From: Balneolaceae bacterium
Lineage (GTDB): Bacteria > Bacteroidota > Rhodothermia > Balneolales > Balneolaceae
Length of the DNA: 5,841 bases
Reading direction: 5' to 3'
Assembly: GCA_007134665.1 (NCBI GenBank)
Contig: SLKH01000158.1
Coordinates: 1-5,841 of the forward strand
In this document: positions 1 through 5,841 of the stretch, one piece after another
How the letters are laid out: each line of letters opens with the position of its first letter
Position numbering within the stretch: the stretch's first letter is position 1
Translations under genes and position numbers: made by a program
Notes under the pieces: model-generated
Told to the model about the DNA's origin: nothing
What the model saw: only the letters and a program-made list of their open reading frames with translations
The model's database searches: none

Positions 1-21
1 AAGAGTGAGAAGAGAAAAAAT

Positions 22-948
22 TTAGTCAATCTTCTCAAACAATTGGAGTATTCTTTCCAGATCATCATCTGAATAATAGGAAATGCGAATTTCACCGCCT
101 TTATTTTTTTCCTTTACATCAACTTTGGTACTTAATGTACGTTTCAGTCGCTCGGAAATTTCATTCAGGAACGGATTCTCCTTATTGGCTGAACTCTTCT
201 TTTTCCTTTTCTGTTCGTTCTTCTTCTCAAGTTTTCTTACATGCTCCTCAACTTCTCTGACGGAGAGCGACTGATTGATAATTTTTGAAAGTAATTTTTT
301 TTGTTCGGATTCAGCTTTCAGGTTGATCAGTGCGCGTGCATGCCCTGTTGAAATTTTTTCATCTCTCAACGCAGCCTGGATAAAATCGGGCAGATTCAGA
401 AGCCGGACCATATTAGTAACCGTTGTTCGGTTTTTCCCAACTTTTTCCGCGACTTCCATTTGAGTTAAACCCAATTCATCCATCATCCGCTGGTATCCAA
501 GTGCAACTTCGAGTGGTGTGAGATCTTCCCGCTGGATATTCTCGATGATTGCGAGTGTCAAAATCTCTTCATCATCTGCTTCCCGGATAAATCCCGGTAT
601 GGACTCAAGGCCGGCCAGTTTACTTGCCCTTAACCTTCGTTCACCGCTGATCAGTTCAAAACGCTTCTCTCCCAGGTATCTTACCGTAATCGGTTGTATC
701 AGGCCGTGTTTTTTTATTGAATCAGCAAGTTCATCCAGACTTTCATCCCTGAACTCCTTTCTCGGCTGGCTTGGATTCGCCCTGATATGCGCAACTGGTA
801 TATCGAGAACAACATTTGCCTTTAAAGCCGGATCTACAGGATTCGCAGTTTTCCTGTTTTCTGATTTATTTTCAGAAGCAGGTTTACTTTCATCCTCATA
901 TTCAGGGAAAAAGGCACCGAGCCCTCTTCCAAGTACTTTCTTACTCAT
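22..948 (-). CDS. parB: Chromosome partitioning protein ParB
   Basis: ParB binds parS centromere sites, loads as a CTP-dependent sliding clamp and stimulates the ATPase of ParA, so that replicated origins are segregated; it acts on the nucleoid. The 308-residue protein has the usual family length and layout. It opens with the ParA-contacting LGRGLGA motif (residues 6-12), followed by a variable linker. The N-terminal CTP-binding domain shows NPSQPR (58-63), GERRLRA (102-108) and ENIQREDL (136-143). A helix-turn-helix for parS recognition lies at about 161-185. A lysine-rich linker (about 238-256) leads to a C-terminal dimerisation domain (about 258-308). The start is secure: an in-frame TGA directly precedes the ATG, and GAGG (complement of 953-956) sits 4-5 nt upstream. 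It lies 15 nt after parA and is almost certainly cotranscribed with it. Nothing is truncated or missing. Confidence 0.97.
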   Translation of the reverse strand: MSKKVLGRGLGAFFPEYEDESKPASENKSENRKTANPVDPALKANVVLDIPVAHIRANPSQPRKEFRDESLDELADSIKKHGLIQPITVRYLGEKRFELISGERRLRASKLAGLESIPGFIREADDEEILTLAIIENIQREDLTPLEVALGYQRMMDELGLTQMEVAEKVGKNRTTVTNMVRLLNLPDFIQAALRDEKISTGHARALINLKAESEQKKLLSKIINQSLSVREVEEHVRKLEKKNEQKRKKKSSANKENPFLNEISERLKRTLSTKVDVKEKNKGGEIRISYYSDDDLERILQLFEKID

Positions 949-963
949 TCAGCCTCAAAGATT

Positions 964-1761
964 TCAATTGCTTAATACGGTGCTGTCTTTAAACATTTTT
1001 TTGTTTCGCCTGATAATTTCCCTGGCAAGCGACAGGTAATTCTTGGCACCTACGCTTGTAGCATCATATAACAGTGCAGGCTTGCCAAAACTGGGTGCTT
1101 CTGCAAGCCGGACATTCCGCGAAATGACCGATTTAAATACCTTATCTTCAAAATATCGCTTCACTTCATCAGCAACCTGATTCGACAACCTTGTTCGTGT
1201 ATCGTACATCGTTAATAAAACTCCTTCAATCTCAAGATCCCGATTGAGATGTTGTCGAACAATCTTAATGGTATTCAACAGTTGTCCAAGTCCCTCAAGC
1301 GCAAAATATTCGCATTGTACCGGAATCAATACGGCATTGGATGCAGTCAGTGCATTAATAGTCAGCAATCCAAGAGAGGGAGGGCAATCTATAATGATAA
1401 AATCGTATTTCTCTCGAATTGTAGATATTGCATTTGAAAGAATACGTTCCCGCTGATTCCGGTCAACCATCTCAATTTCTGCACCAACAAGGTTTATATG
1501 TGAAGGAATCAGGTCAAGATAAGGCAGTTCTGTTTCACGGATGGCGTCCTCAGCCTGAACTCCACCGATCATAACTTCATATATTGAATTTGAAACGGTT
1601 TTCGGTTCAATTCCCAAACCACTGGTTGTATTACTCTGAGGGTCTACATCTATAATTAATGTGGGGTGTTCGATCGCTGCAAGACTTGCAGCAAGATTTA
1701 TTGATGTGGTTGTTTTACCTACGCCGCCTTTCTGATTTGCAATGGATATTACTTTTCCCAT
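964..1761 (-). CDS. parA: Chromosome partitioning ATPase ParA (Soj/MinD-type)
   Basis: ParA is a nucleoid-binding ATPase that dimerises on ATP and is released by ParB-stimulated hydrolysis, which moves ParB-parS complexes apart. The 265-residue protein is full length for chromosomal ParA/Soj. Visible motifs are the deviant Walker A KGGVGKTT (11-18, signature Lys11 and catalytic-loop Lys16), Walker A' DVDPQ (38-42), Walker B FIIIDCPP (121-128, Asp125) and the conserved ISRNVRLAEAPSFGKP stretch (213-228), whose arginines belong to the DNA-binding face in the family. The protein starts directly at MGKVISIANQ with no N-terminal helix-turn-helix extension, which fits the chromosomal (type Ib-like) form rather than plasmid type Ia. 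An in-frame TGA immediately precedes the ATG, so no upstream start is possible. No Shine-Dalgarno sequence is evident. A candidate promoter lies about 40-65 nt upstream, which suggests that parAB is transcribed separately from the sigma/anti-sigma pair. Confidence 0.98.
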   Translation of the reverse strand: MGKVISIANQKGGVGKTTTSINLAASLAAIEHPTLIIDVDPQSNTTSGLGIEPKTVSNSIYEVMIGGVQAEDAIRETELPYLDLIPSHINLVGAEIEMVDRNQRERILSNAISTIREKYDFIIIDCPPSLGLLTINALTASNAVLIPVQCEYFALEGLGQLLNTIKIVRQHLNRDLEIEGVLLTMYDTRTRLSNQVADEVKRYFEDKVFKSVISRNVRLAEAPSFGKPALLYDATSVGAKNYLSLAREIIRRNKKMFKDSTVLSN

Positions 1762-1799
1762 TCAGGATATGTCTGTATAGCTACTGTTTGGTTTCTTTC

Positions 1800-1828
1800 A
1801 ATATAATCCGATGCCTGTTTGCAATCAA
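1800..1828 (-). promoter_or_regulatory. Candidate sigma70-type promoter for parAB
   Basis: Read on the minus strand, TTGATT (complement of 1823-1828) is separated by exactly 17 bp from TATATT (complement of 1800-1805). These match the -35 and -10 consensus at 4 of 6 and 5 of 6 positions. The predicted transcript would start near 1793 and have a leader of about 30 nt before the parA ATG. If the host uses Bacteroidota-type promoter rules (TTG and TAnnTTTG), the same segment still offers an approximate fit (TTG, 20 bp, TATATTGA). This is inferred from sequence only. Confidence 0.4.
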
Positions 1829-1906
1829 AAGAAGTTATACACATAATATTTCTACTGAATGGACTATATAACTCTATGTATCACAATAAATTAAAGAAAT
1901 AATAAC

Positions 1907-1928
1907 ATACAACGGCATGTCATTGTAT
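1907..1928 (-). other. Weak stem-loop in the anti-sigma/parA gap
   Basis: ATACAA (1907-1912) and TTGTAT (1923-1928) form a 6-bp AT-rich inverted repeat with a 10-nt spacer. On the minus strand it is followed by a T-rich but interrupted stretch (TTATTATTTCTTT). It could be a weak terminator for the sigma/anti-sigma transcript. The stem is short and GC-poor, so chance is a real alternative. A direct repeat CATACAT (1938-1944 and 1949-1955) lies just beside it and has no known role. Confidence 0.15.
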
Positions 1929-1958
1929 TCCACACTGCATACATGCTTCATACATATT

Positions 1959-1973
1959 CTGATCGACGATCAG
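1959..1973. repeat. Perfect 15-bp dyad CTGATCG-A-CGATCAG
   Basis: A perfect 7-bp inverted repeat around a single central base spans the stop codon (1970-1972) of the putative anti-sigma gene. As RNA it could fold as a 6-bp stem with a 3-nt loop. It is not followed by a U-run on the minus strand, so it is not a classical intrinsic terminator. It may instead be a protein-binding site or a mild transcription/RNA-stability element at the end of the operon. It contains two GATC tetramers. The function is unknown. Confidence 0.45.
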
Positions 1974-2560
1974 TTTGAACTTCCGGTGAGATGCAGGCCT
2001 CTTGCCCTGTCATTTCGTCTCTCTGCGTCCTGAATAGGTTGCAACCGTTGGAAACTGTTGTTCATTATAGAGTCGAATGCAGCAGCACGGTCTGCGTTGA
2101 ACCGGTCTTCAAAATGAAGTTCATCATTATTATCCACCCACGGCGTGAGGCCATTTGAAGAGCTCTCAAGTTTCAGCTCAAATGCAGGGGCTGATGTAGA
2201 TCCAAGAACTGCCTGGCTGGAATGTGATTCACCAGTGGCAGAATTATTTTCCTCAATTATCCAAAAAGCACCAGCTACAAAAACCACCAAAATCGTTGCT
2301 GCTGCTGAAAAATAGAAAATTCGTTGTTTAGATTTTTTTTTCAGATGGTAATCTGAAGCTTTTGATATAATATTCTGCCTCACCTCTTTTGGGGGGGCCA
2401 TTTCCGGAAGGTCTGACAATCGCTGATTAACCTTCCTCAGGCTTTCGACCTCAATCAGAAGATTTTCATCTTCCATCATTTTTTTTTCAAACAATAGCTC
2501 CTCAGAAGGATCCATCTCCTTCATCAGATAGCGAATGCAGGCATTTTCATCAAATGTCAT
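1970..2560 (-). CDS. Putative membrane anti-sigma factor (no zinc motif)
   Basis: This 196-residue single-pass membrane protein probably holds the upstream-encoded ECF sigma factor inactive until an envelope signal is received. The acidic/helical N-terminus (about 1-75, with a pattern like the anti-sigma domain: IRYLMKEMDPSEELLFEKKM) should be cytoplasmic. It is followed by a basic stop KKKSKQR (74-80) and one hydrophobic helix (about 81-102). A charged, Ser/Asn-rich C-terminal region (about 103-196) with no recognised domain would be outside the membrane. The zinc-binding HxxxCxxC motif of ZAS anti-sigma factors is absent; the only Cys is residue 8. Its ATG overlaps the sigma stop codon as ATGA, indicating translational coupling. 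An in-frame TAA three codons upstream (before CAA and GGT) fixes the start. The function is inferred from gene order and topology, not from a clear family match. The coding sequence carries two A9 tracts and one C7 tract. Confidence 0.7.
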   Translation of the reverse strand: MTFDENACIRYLMKEMDPSEELLFEKKMMEDENLLIEVESLRKVNQRLSDLPEMAPPKEVRQNIISKASDYHLKKKSKQRIFYFSAAATILVVFVAGAFWIIEENNSATGESHSSQAVLGSTSAPAFELKLESSSNGLTPWVDNNDELHFEDRFNADRAAAFDSIMNNSFQRLQPIQDAERRNDRARGLHLTGSSN

Positions 2561-3192
2561 ACCTTGTTAGACTCACTTTTTTGTTCCTGGTCAAACATCT
2601 TCCTTAAATTAATCAACGCGTATCTCATGCGCCCGAGTGCGGTGTTGATGGAAACATCCGTTAGTTCTGCAATTTCCTTAAATGGCATTTCATAATAATG
2701 TCTCAACATAACCACCGTTCGTTGTTCTTCCGGTAACTCCGAAATATGCTTCATCAGGCTGGATTTGGACTCACTGAGTTCCAATTGTTCCTGCTGATCA
2801 ACCATATCTTCATCCGGAAGCCGATCATAATAATCGGTCTTCGATTCACTGTCGTACTGATTGCTAACGTCAACAAATCGTTTTTGTTTTCTAATGTGGT
2901 CAATAGTTGCATTATGTGCAATACGCATCACCCATGCAATCCATTTTCCCTGTTCGTTATAGGTATCATCCATTTTGGTAATAACCTTTGTAAACGTCTC
3001 CTGGAAAATGTCGTTCGCGATCTCTCCGTTATTCACCATGCTGTAGATGTAGGAATACACCTTCGCCTGATGTCTGTTCATTAATTCCCGAAATGCATTT
3101 TCATCACCATTCTTCCGGTACAATCGTACCAGTTCACGGTCCTTCATATTCTCATACTTTCCGGGTATATGTTCTGCTTTTGTTAGTTTCAT
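2557..3192 (-). CDS. RNA polymerase sigma factor, ECF subfamily (sigma-70 family)
   Basis: This protein is an alternative sigma factor that should direct RNA polymerase to a stress or envelope regulon. Counting from the ATG at 3192 it has 211 residues. Region 2 (about 36-106) contains ANDIFQETFTKV, the usual core-binding DxxQETF-type segment, and WVMRIAHNATIDHIRK for -10 contact. An acidic linker of about 40 residues follows. Region 4 (about 151-199) contains LPEEQRTVVMLRHYYEMPFKEIAE and the helix-turn-helix DVSINTALGRMRYALINLRKM. The frame stays open to a TTG at 3219, and another ATG lies at 3147, with GGAAAG 9 nt upstream, just before the conserved DRELVRLYRKNGDENAF. The true N-terminus may therefore be 15 residues shorter. 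No strong ribosome site distinguishes the options. The gene ends in a 4-nt overlap (ATGA) with the putative anti-sigma gene, a standard arrangement for such pairs. Confidence 0.93.
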   Translation of the reverse strand: MKLTKAEHIPGKYENMKDRELVRLYRKNGDENAFRELMNRHQAKVYSYIYSMVNNGEIANDIFQETFTKVITKMDDTYNEQGKWIAWVMRIAHNATIDHIRKQKRFVDVSNQYDSESKTDYYDRLPDEDMVDQQEQLELSESKSSLMKHISELPEEQRTVVMLRHYYEMPFKEIAELTDVSINTALGRMRYALINLRKMFDQEQKSESNKV

Positions 3193-3443
3193 GGCGATCA
3201 AGTTAATAGTTTTTATCAAAAACAGTAATTTCTGTATTAATAAAACACCTAAAAAGCCTTATACATTCACTTTTTAACCGAAATAACTGCTTTTATTTAG
3301 TAATCAAGAAAGAATCGTGCCATATTAATATTTCCTGCCAAATTGAGATAACCACTTATGAATAAATGACCACTCAAAACGACAATCAGCATGGTTCTTT
3401 TGATTATCTACTATAAAGTTACCTCTTTGTTTCTCCGGTTGCA

Positions 3444-3461
3444 ATCACATATAAATGTGAT
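3444..3461. repeat. 18-bp dyad ATCACAT-ATAA-ATGTGAT
   Basis: A perfect 7-bp inverted repeat with a 4-bp spacer lies in the intergenic region upstream of the sigma gene, about 250 bp from its ATG. The symmetry and size fit a dimeric regulator's operator or a small RNA hairpin. The half-site order (TCACA then TGTGA) is the reverse of the CRP consensus, so CRP is not supported. There is no flanking T-run to make it a terminator. Confidence 0.4.
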
Positions 3462-3467
3462 ACACTA

Positions 3468-3477
3468 AAATCGATTT
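3468..3477. repeat. 10-bp palindrome AAATCGATTT beside the larger dyad
   Basis: This perfect 10-bp palindrome begins 6 bp after the 18-bp dyad. AT-rich palindromes of this length also occur by chance. Its closeness to the other dyad is the only reason to list it as part of a possible regulatory site. Confidence 0.25.
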
Positions 3478-3563
3478 ATATGACTTAGATTCCGCTTTTT
3501 TTATGCGATTCAGAAGAAGGTTCTTTTACAGATGAGTGAATTTCATCCCAATCATTATGGTAT

Positions 3564-5408
3564 TTACGATTCCTTTTCACTATCCCTGAAATAGTTAAAA
3601 ATCAATTGCCCGGTTTTCGGGCCCGATACTTTTTGAAGCTCACTGAGTTCAGCCGATGCAATTTTTTTTACAGACCCGAACTCTTTTAACAGAACAGATG
3701 CAGTCTTGTCTCCCACTCCGTTTATTTTTGTCAGTTCAGTCTGAATGGTTCGCCCGGATCTCTTTTTTTTGTGAAATGTTATCGCAAACCTGTGTGCTTC
3801 GTCTCTGACTCTTTGAAGTAACTTCAGAGCCGGTGATGTCTTTGGAATCATAACCGGGTTTTGTTTTCCGGGTAAAAATACTTCCTCAAGCCGTTTAGCC
3901 AGGCCAATTATTTCACTATGCTTTTTGTAATTAATCTCTTCCAGTACATTCAGTACTGCATTTAACTGGCCTTTCCCGCCATCAATCACAATAAGATCAG
4001 GCCCCTGCAATCCTTCACGCATCACATGCCTGCATCGCCTTTCAACCACTTCCTGCATGGATGCATAATCATCAGCCCCTTTTACGGTCTTGATATGAAA
4101 CTTTTTATACTCACTTTTTTTCGGTTTGGCATCCACAAAAGTCACCATCGATCCAACCTGGTCACTCCCCTGAATATTTGAAATATCAAAGCATTCAATG
4201 CGCCGGGGCAATCGCTGTAAATGAAGGAATTCTTTCAGGTCCTTTACCGCTTGCGGAATTCGTTCACGTTTGGCCTGTTCTTTTTCAAGCTTCCTCTCCC
4301 CCAATATTAACCGTGCATTAGAAAGTGCCATATTAATAAACTGTTTTTTCTCTCCTATTTTCGGTTCATGAAGTGGGACTTTTCGGCCAAGCTGCTGCCA
4401 GAGGTATTCAACCAGGGGGTCCGGGTCCGGGAGTTCATGACTCACATAAACTTCGTCTGGAATAGCGCCGGCAAATTGACCGGTGTAATAGTCTTCCATA
4501 AATGACTGGAGCATTTCACCTTTAGTTGAATCTTCGATATTCTTTAAAAAACGGTGAAATTTTCCAATGAGCTTTCCTTCCCTGATCTTGAACAAAACTC
4601 CGCACGCTTCCTTAATATCTTCATCAACAGCGAGAGCAAAAAGATCACGGTTTACCTTTTTATCGGCTACCATCTTCATTTTTCGGTTGTATTTTAACAC
4701 CGATTCAATGGAGTCCCGAATACGGGCAGCCTGCTCAAATTCAAGTGCATCCGAAGCAATTTGCATTTCATCTTTCAACCGGCTGACCAGCTCTTCCGTC
4801 TTTCCATTTAGCATACGCTCCACATTCTCCATCGCTGCCTGGTACACTTCGATGTCCCAGTCACCCGAACAATTCTGAAGATAATCTTCGAAACAGGAAT
4901 GCCATCTCGGCACTCCCTTTGATCTGTCTACCATTTTTGGTGTTACGGCACAGGTACAGAGTCCGAATGTTTTACGAATAGTTTCCAGCATTCGACGCAT
5001 ATGGCCAACATGATCGTAAGGCCCAAAATATTTACTGCCATCCCGCTCAACCGTTCTTGTGGGGTAAACCCTCGGCCTTTCATCAAGAGTCAGGCAGATA
5101 TAGGGATACGATTTATCATCCCTGTACATGATATTGTAACGGGGATGATGTTTTTTTATCAGGTTGTTTTCAAGAATCAGGGCCTCTGCCTCGGAGTCGG
5201 TTACGATGACCTCAACATCCTCAATTTTTGAAATCATTACACGTATGCGGCCATCATAATCACCTGATTTCCTGAAATAAGACCGGACCCTGTTTCTGAG
5301 CCTTTTAGCCTTACCCACATAAAGTACCTGATTATTCTTGTCTTTAAACTGATATACACCAGGCGATTGCGGCAGATGATCCACTTTTTGCTGAAGCAAA
5401 GTTTCCAT
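3564..5408 (-). CDS. uvrC: Excinuclease ABC subunit UvrC
   Basis: UvrC makes the two incisions flanking DNA damage after UvrA/UvrB recognition in nucleotide excision repair. The 614-residue protein is full length. The N-terminal GIY-YIG nuclease (about 11-95) shows GVY (17-19), YVG (30-32) and LENNLIKKHHPRYN with Glu80 for the 3' incision. The UVR motif that contacts UvrB lies at about 203-240. The RNase H-like nuclease for the 5' incision has CFDISNIQG (Asp408), GADDYASM (445-451), IDGGKGQL (Asp476) and RDEAHRF (His539). Tandem helix-hairpin-helix motifs are at about 557-607 (TKINGVGDKTA, KVSGPKTG). The cysteine region between the nucleases is unusual: Cys151, Cys153, Cys172 and Cys180 are present, but the position four residues after Cys180, normally Cys, is Trp184. 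An in-frame TAA six codons upstream supports this ATG. The gene is divergent from the pseudouridine synthase gene. Confidence 0.99.
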   Translation of the reverse strand: METLLQQKVDHLPQSPGVYQFKDKNNQVLYVGKAKRLRNRVRSYFRKSGDYDGRIRVMISKIEDVEVIVTDSEAEALILENNLIKKHHPRYNIMYRDDKSYPYICLTLDERPRVYPTRTVERDGSKYFGPYDHVGHMRRMLETIRKTFGLCTCAVTPKMVDRSKGVPRWHSCFEDYLQNCSGDWDIEVYQAAMENVERMLNGKTEELVSRLKDEMQIASDALEFEQAARIRDSIESVLKYNRKMKMVADKKVNRDLFALAVDEDIKEACGVLFKIREGKLIGKFHRFLKNIEDSTKGEMLQSFMEDYYTGQFAGAIPDEVYVSHELPDPDPLVEYLWQQLGRKVPLHEPKIGEKKQFINMALSNARLILGERKLEKEQAKRERIPQAVKDLKEFLHLQRLPRRIECFDISNIQGSDQVGSMVTFVDAKPKKSEYKKFHIKTVKGADDYASMQEVVERRCRHVMREGLQGPDLIVIDGGKGQLNAVLNVLEEINYKKHSEIIGLAKRLEEVFLPGKQNPVMIPKTSPALKLLQRVRDEAHRFAITFHKKKRSGRTIQTELTKINGVGDKTASVLLKEFGSVKKIASAELSELQKVSGPKTGQLIFNYFRDSEKES

Positions 5409-5450
5409 GCCTGGTAAATTAATACTTTAAAATAAGATTATATATTCTAC

Positions 5451-5478
5451 TTTATATTTTTAGAAGTCCGGTTCACAA
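5451..5478 (-). promoter_or_regulatory. Candidate sigma70-type promoter for uvrC
   Basis: On the minus strand TTGTGA (complement of 5473-5478) is followed after 16 bp by TATAAA (complement of 5451-5456), matching the -35 and -10 consensus at 4 of 6 and 5 of 6 positions. The predicted start near 5444 gives a leader of about 35 nt, similar to that predicted for parA. A TATAAT lies a few bases further downstream but has a poorer -35 partner. Confidence 0.35.
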
Positions 5479-5518
5479 TAAAAATTATTTCCCGTAATCA
5501 ATTTGACAACAGAGTTTT

Positions 5519-5841
5519 ATGCTTCACACAACCGGCACCAATCCGGAGATTCCAATTCTTTTTGAAGACAATCATCTTTTGATTGTCTGCAAACCTGTAA
5601 ACCTCCTGTCACAGGCTGACCATACCGGTGACACCGACCTTCTGACTCTTTGTAAGTTATACCTGAAGAAAAAACATCAGAAACCCGGCAAAGTCTATCT
5701 TGGCCTTGTTCACCGGCTTGATCGTCCGGTCGGTGGAGTAATGGCTCTTGCAAAAACTTCAAAAGCAGCATCCCGGCTGTCTGAACAGATCAGGGAAAGA
5801 ACATTTTATAAACGATATCTGCTTGTAGCCGAAGGGAAAAC
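5519..5841 (+). CDS. RluA-family RNA pseudouridine synthase (3' end outside window)
   Basis: The gene encodes an enzyme that isomerises specific uridines in rRNA or tRNA to pseudouridine. Only the first 107 codons are present, and the frame is open at the right edge. The N-terminal strand ILFEDNHLLIVCKP (13-26) is the usual opening of the RluA catalytic domain, followed by SQADHTGDTDLL. The signature VHRLDRPVGGVMALAKTSKAA (64-84) contains the catalytic Asp68, and RTFYKRYLLVAEG (94-106) continues the fold. The protein begins directly with the catalytic domain and has no N-terminal S4 RNA-binding domain, which distinguishes it from RluC/RluD. The target uridine cannot be predicted. An in-frame TGA (5504-5506) 12 nt upstream makes ATG 5519 the first possible start. 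AGAG at 5511-5514 is a weak ribosome site. It is transcribed away from uvrC, across a 110-bp gap in which no clear plus-strand promoter was recognised. Confidence 0.93.
   Translation, partial: MLHTTGTNPEIPILFEDNHLLIVCKPVNLLSQADHTGDTDLLTLCKLYLKKKHQKPGKVYLGLVHRLDRPVGGVMALAKTSKAASRLSEQIRERTFYKRYLLVAEGK

Larger units (their letters stand above)
3193..3563. other. Non-coding gap between uvrC and the sigma gene
   Basis: These roughly 370 AT-rich bases hold no convincing gene or structural RNA. They must contain the sigma operon promoter and the end of the uvrC transcript. No strong intrinsic terminator follows uvrC. The only -10-like box of note is TATAAG (complement of 3258-3263), about 65 nt from the sigma ATG, without a good -35 partner (TTATTT at 17 bp). 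Two dyads (3444-3461 and 3468-3477) are described separately. A 31-codon frame (3297-3392, minus) has no support beyond being open. Confidence 0.6.

Noticed and set aside
518..1039. 173-residue plus-strand open frame opposite parB and the end of parA
   Set aside because: It is a shadow frame of parB. The translated product has no domain, while the minus-strand frames encode clear ParB and ParA.
1531..1546. parS-like sequence inside parA (TGTTTCACG followed by GATGGCG)
   Set aside because: The first nine bases match the parS consensus, but the second half matches at only one of seven positions. It lies in the codons for Arg-Glu-Thr, so it is at best a half-site arising by chance. No full parS was found in the window.
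3297..3392. 31-codon minus-strand frame in the uvrC-sigma gap (starts MLIVVLSGHLF)
   Set aside because: It has an ATG and a hydrophobic start, but only a weak purine stretch upstream and no recognisable family. This length is expected by chance in AT-rich non-coding DNA.
3436..3450. T-loop-like GGTTGCAATC suggesting a tRNA
   Set aside because: The conserved TTCRA is not matched, and no acceptor, D or anticodon stem can be folded around it.
3391..3468. 25-codon plus-strand frame (starts MVLLIIYYKV)
   Set aside because: It overlaps the minus-strand short frame and the dyad, has no ribosome site, and shows no sign of coding.
5503..5508. Perfect TTGACA on the plus strand just before the pseudouridine synthase start
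   Set aside because: A -10 box at the right distance would lie inside the coding region (5526-5531 reads ACACAA), so it cannot be the -35 of this gene's promoter.
5517..5771. 84-residue minus-strand open frame opposite the pseudouridine synthase
   Set aside because: It lies entirely antisense to the RluA-family gene, whose catalytic HRLDR motif is unmistakable. The antisense protein shows no known motif.

Overview
The window is ordinary chromosomal DNA from an AT-leaning bacterium. Shine-Dalgarno sequences are weak or absent in front of most genes (only parB has a clear GAGG). Together with the general look of the UvrC, ParA/ParB and RluA-family proteins, this suggests the Bacteroidota/Balneolota (FCB) side of the tree. 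That placement is an impression from reading the proteins and was not tested by a search. No mobile element, tRNA, rRNA or CRISPR array was seen.

Layout: five genes read leftward on the minus strand and one reads rightward at the right edge. Going right to left along the minus strand these are uvrC (nucleotide excision repair endonuclease), a gap of about 370 bp, an ECF-type RNA polymerase sigma factor gene overlapping by 4 nt a gene for a single-pass membrane protein that looks like its anti-sigma factor, a 208-bp gap carrying a good candidate promoter, and then parA and parB, 15 nt apart. On the plus strand a RluA-family pseudouridine synthase starts 110 bp from uvrC, diverges from it, and runs off the window after 107 codons.

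How the genes work together: parA-parB is the chromosomal partition pair, often found near the replication origin. No full parS site lies in this window, so the centromere sites must be elsewhere. The sigma/anti-sigma pair is translationally coupled (ATGA overlap) and should form a membrane-signal-to-transcription switch whose signal is unknown. uvrC and the pseudouridine synthase are housekeeping genes that share a short divergent promoter region.

No obviously new multi-gene system was found. The points most worth a second look are an altered cysteine cluster in UvrC (the usual fourth iron-sulfur ligand position is Trp), a pair of dyad-symmetric sites in the uvrC-sigma gap, homopolymer tracts in the anti-sigma gene, and a perfect 15-bp dyad across the anti-sigma stop codon.
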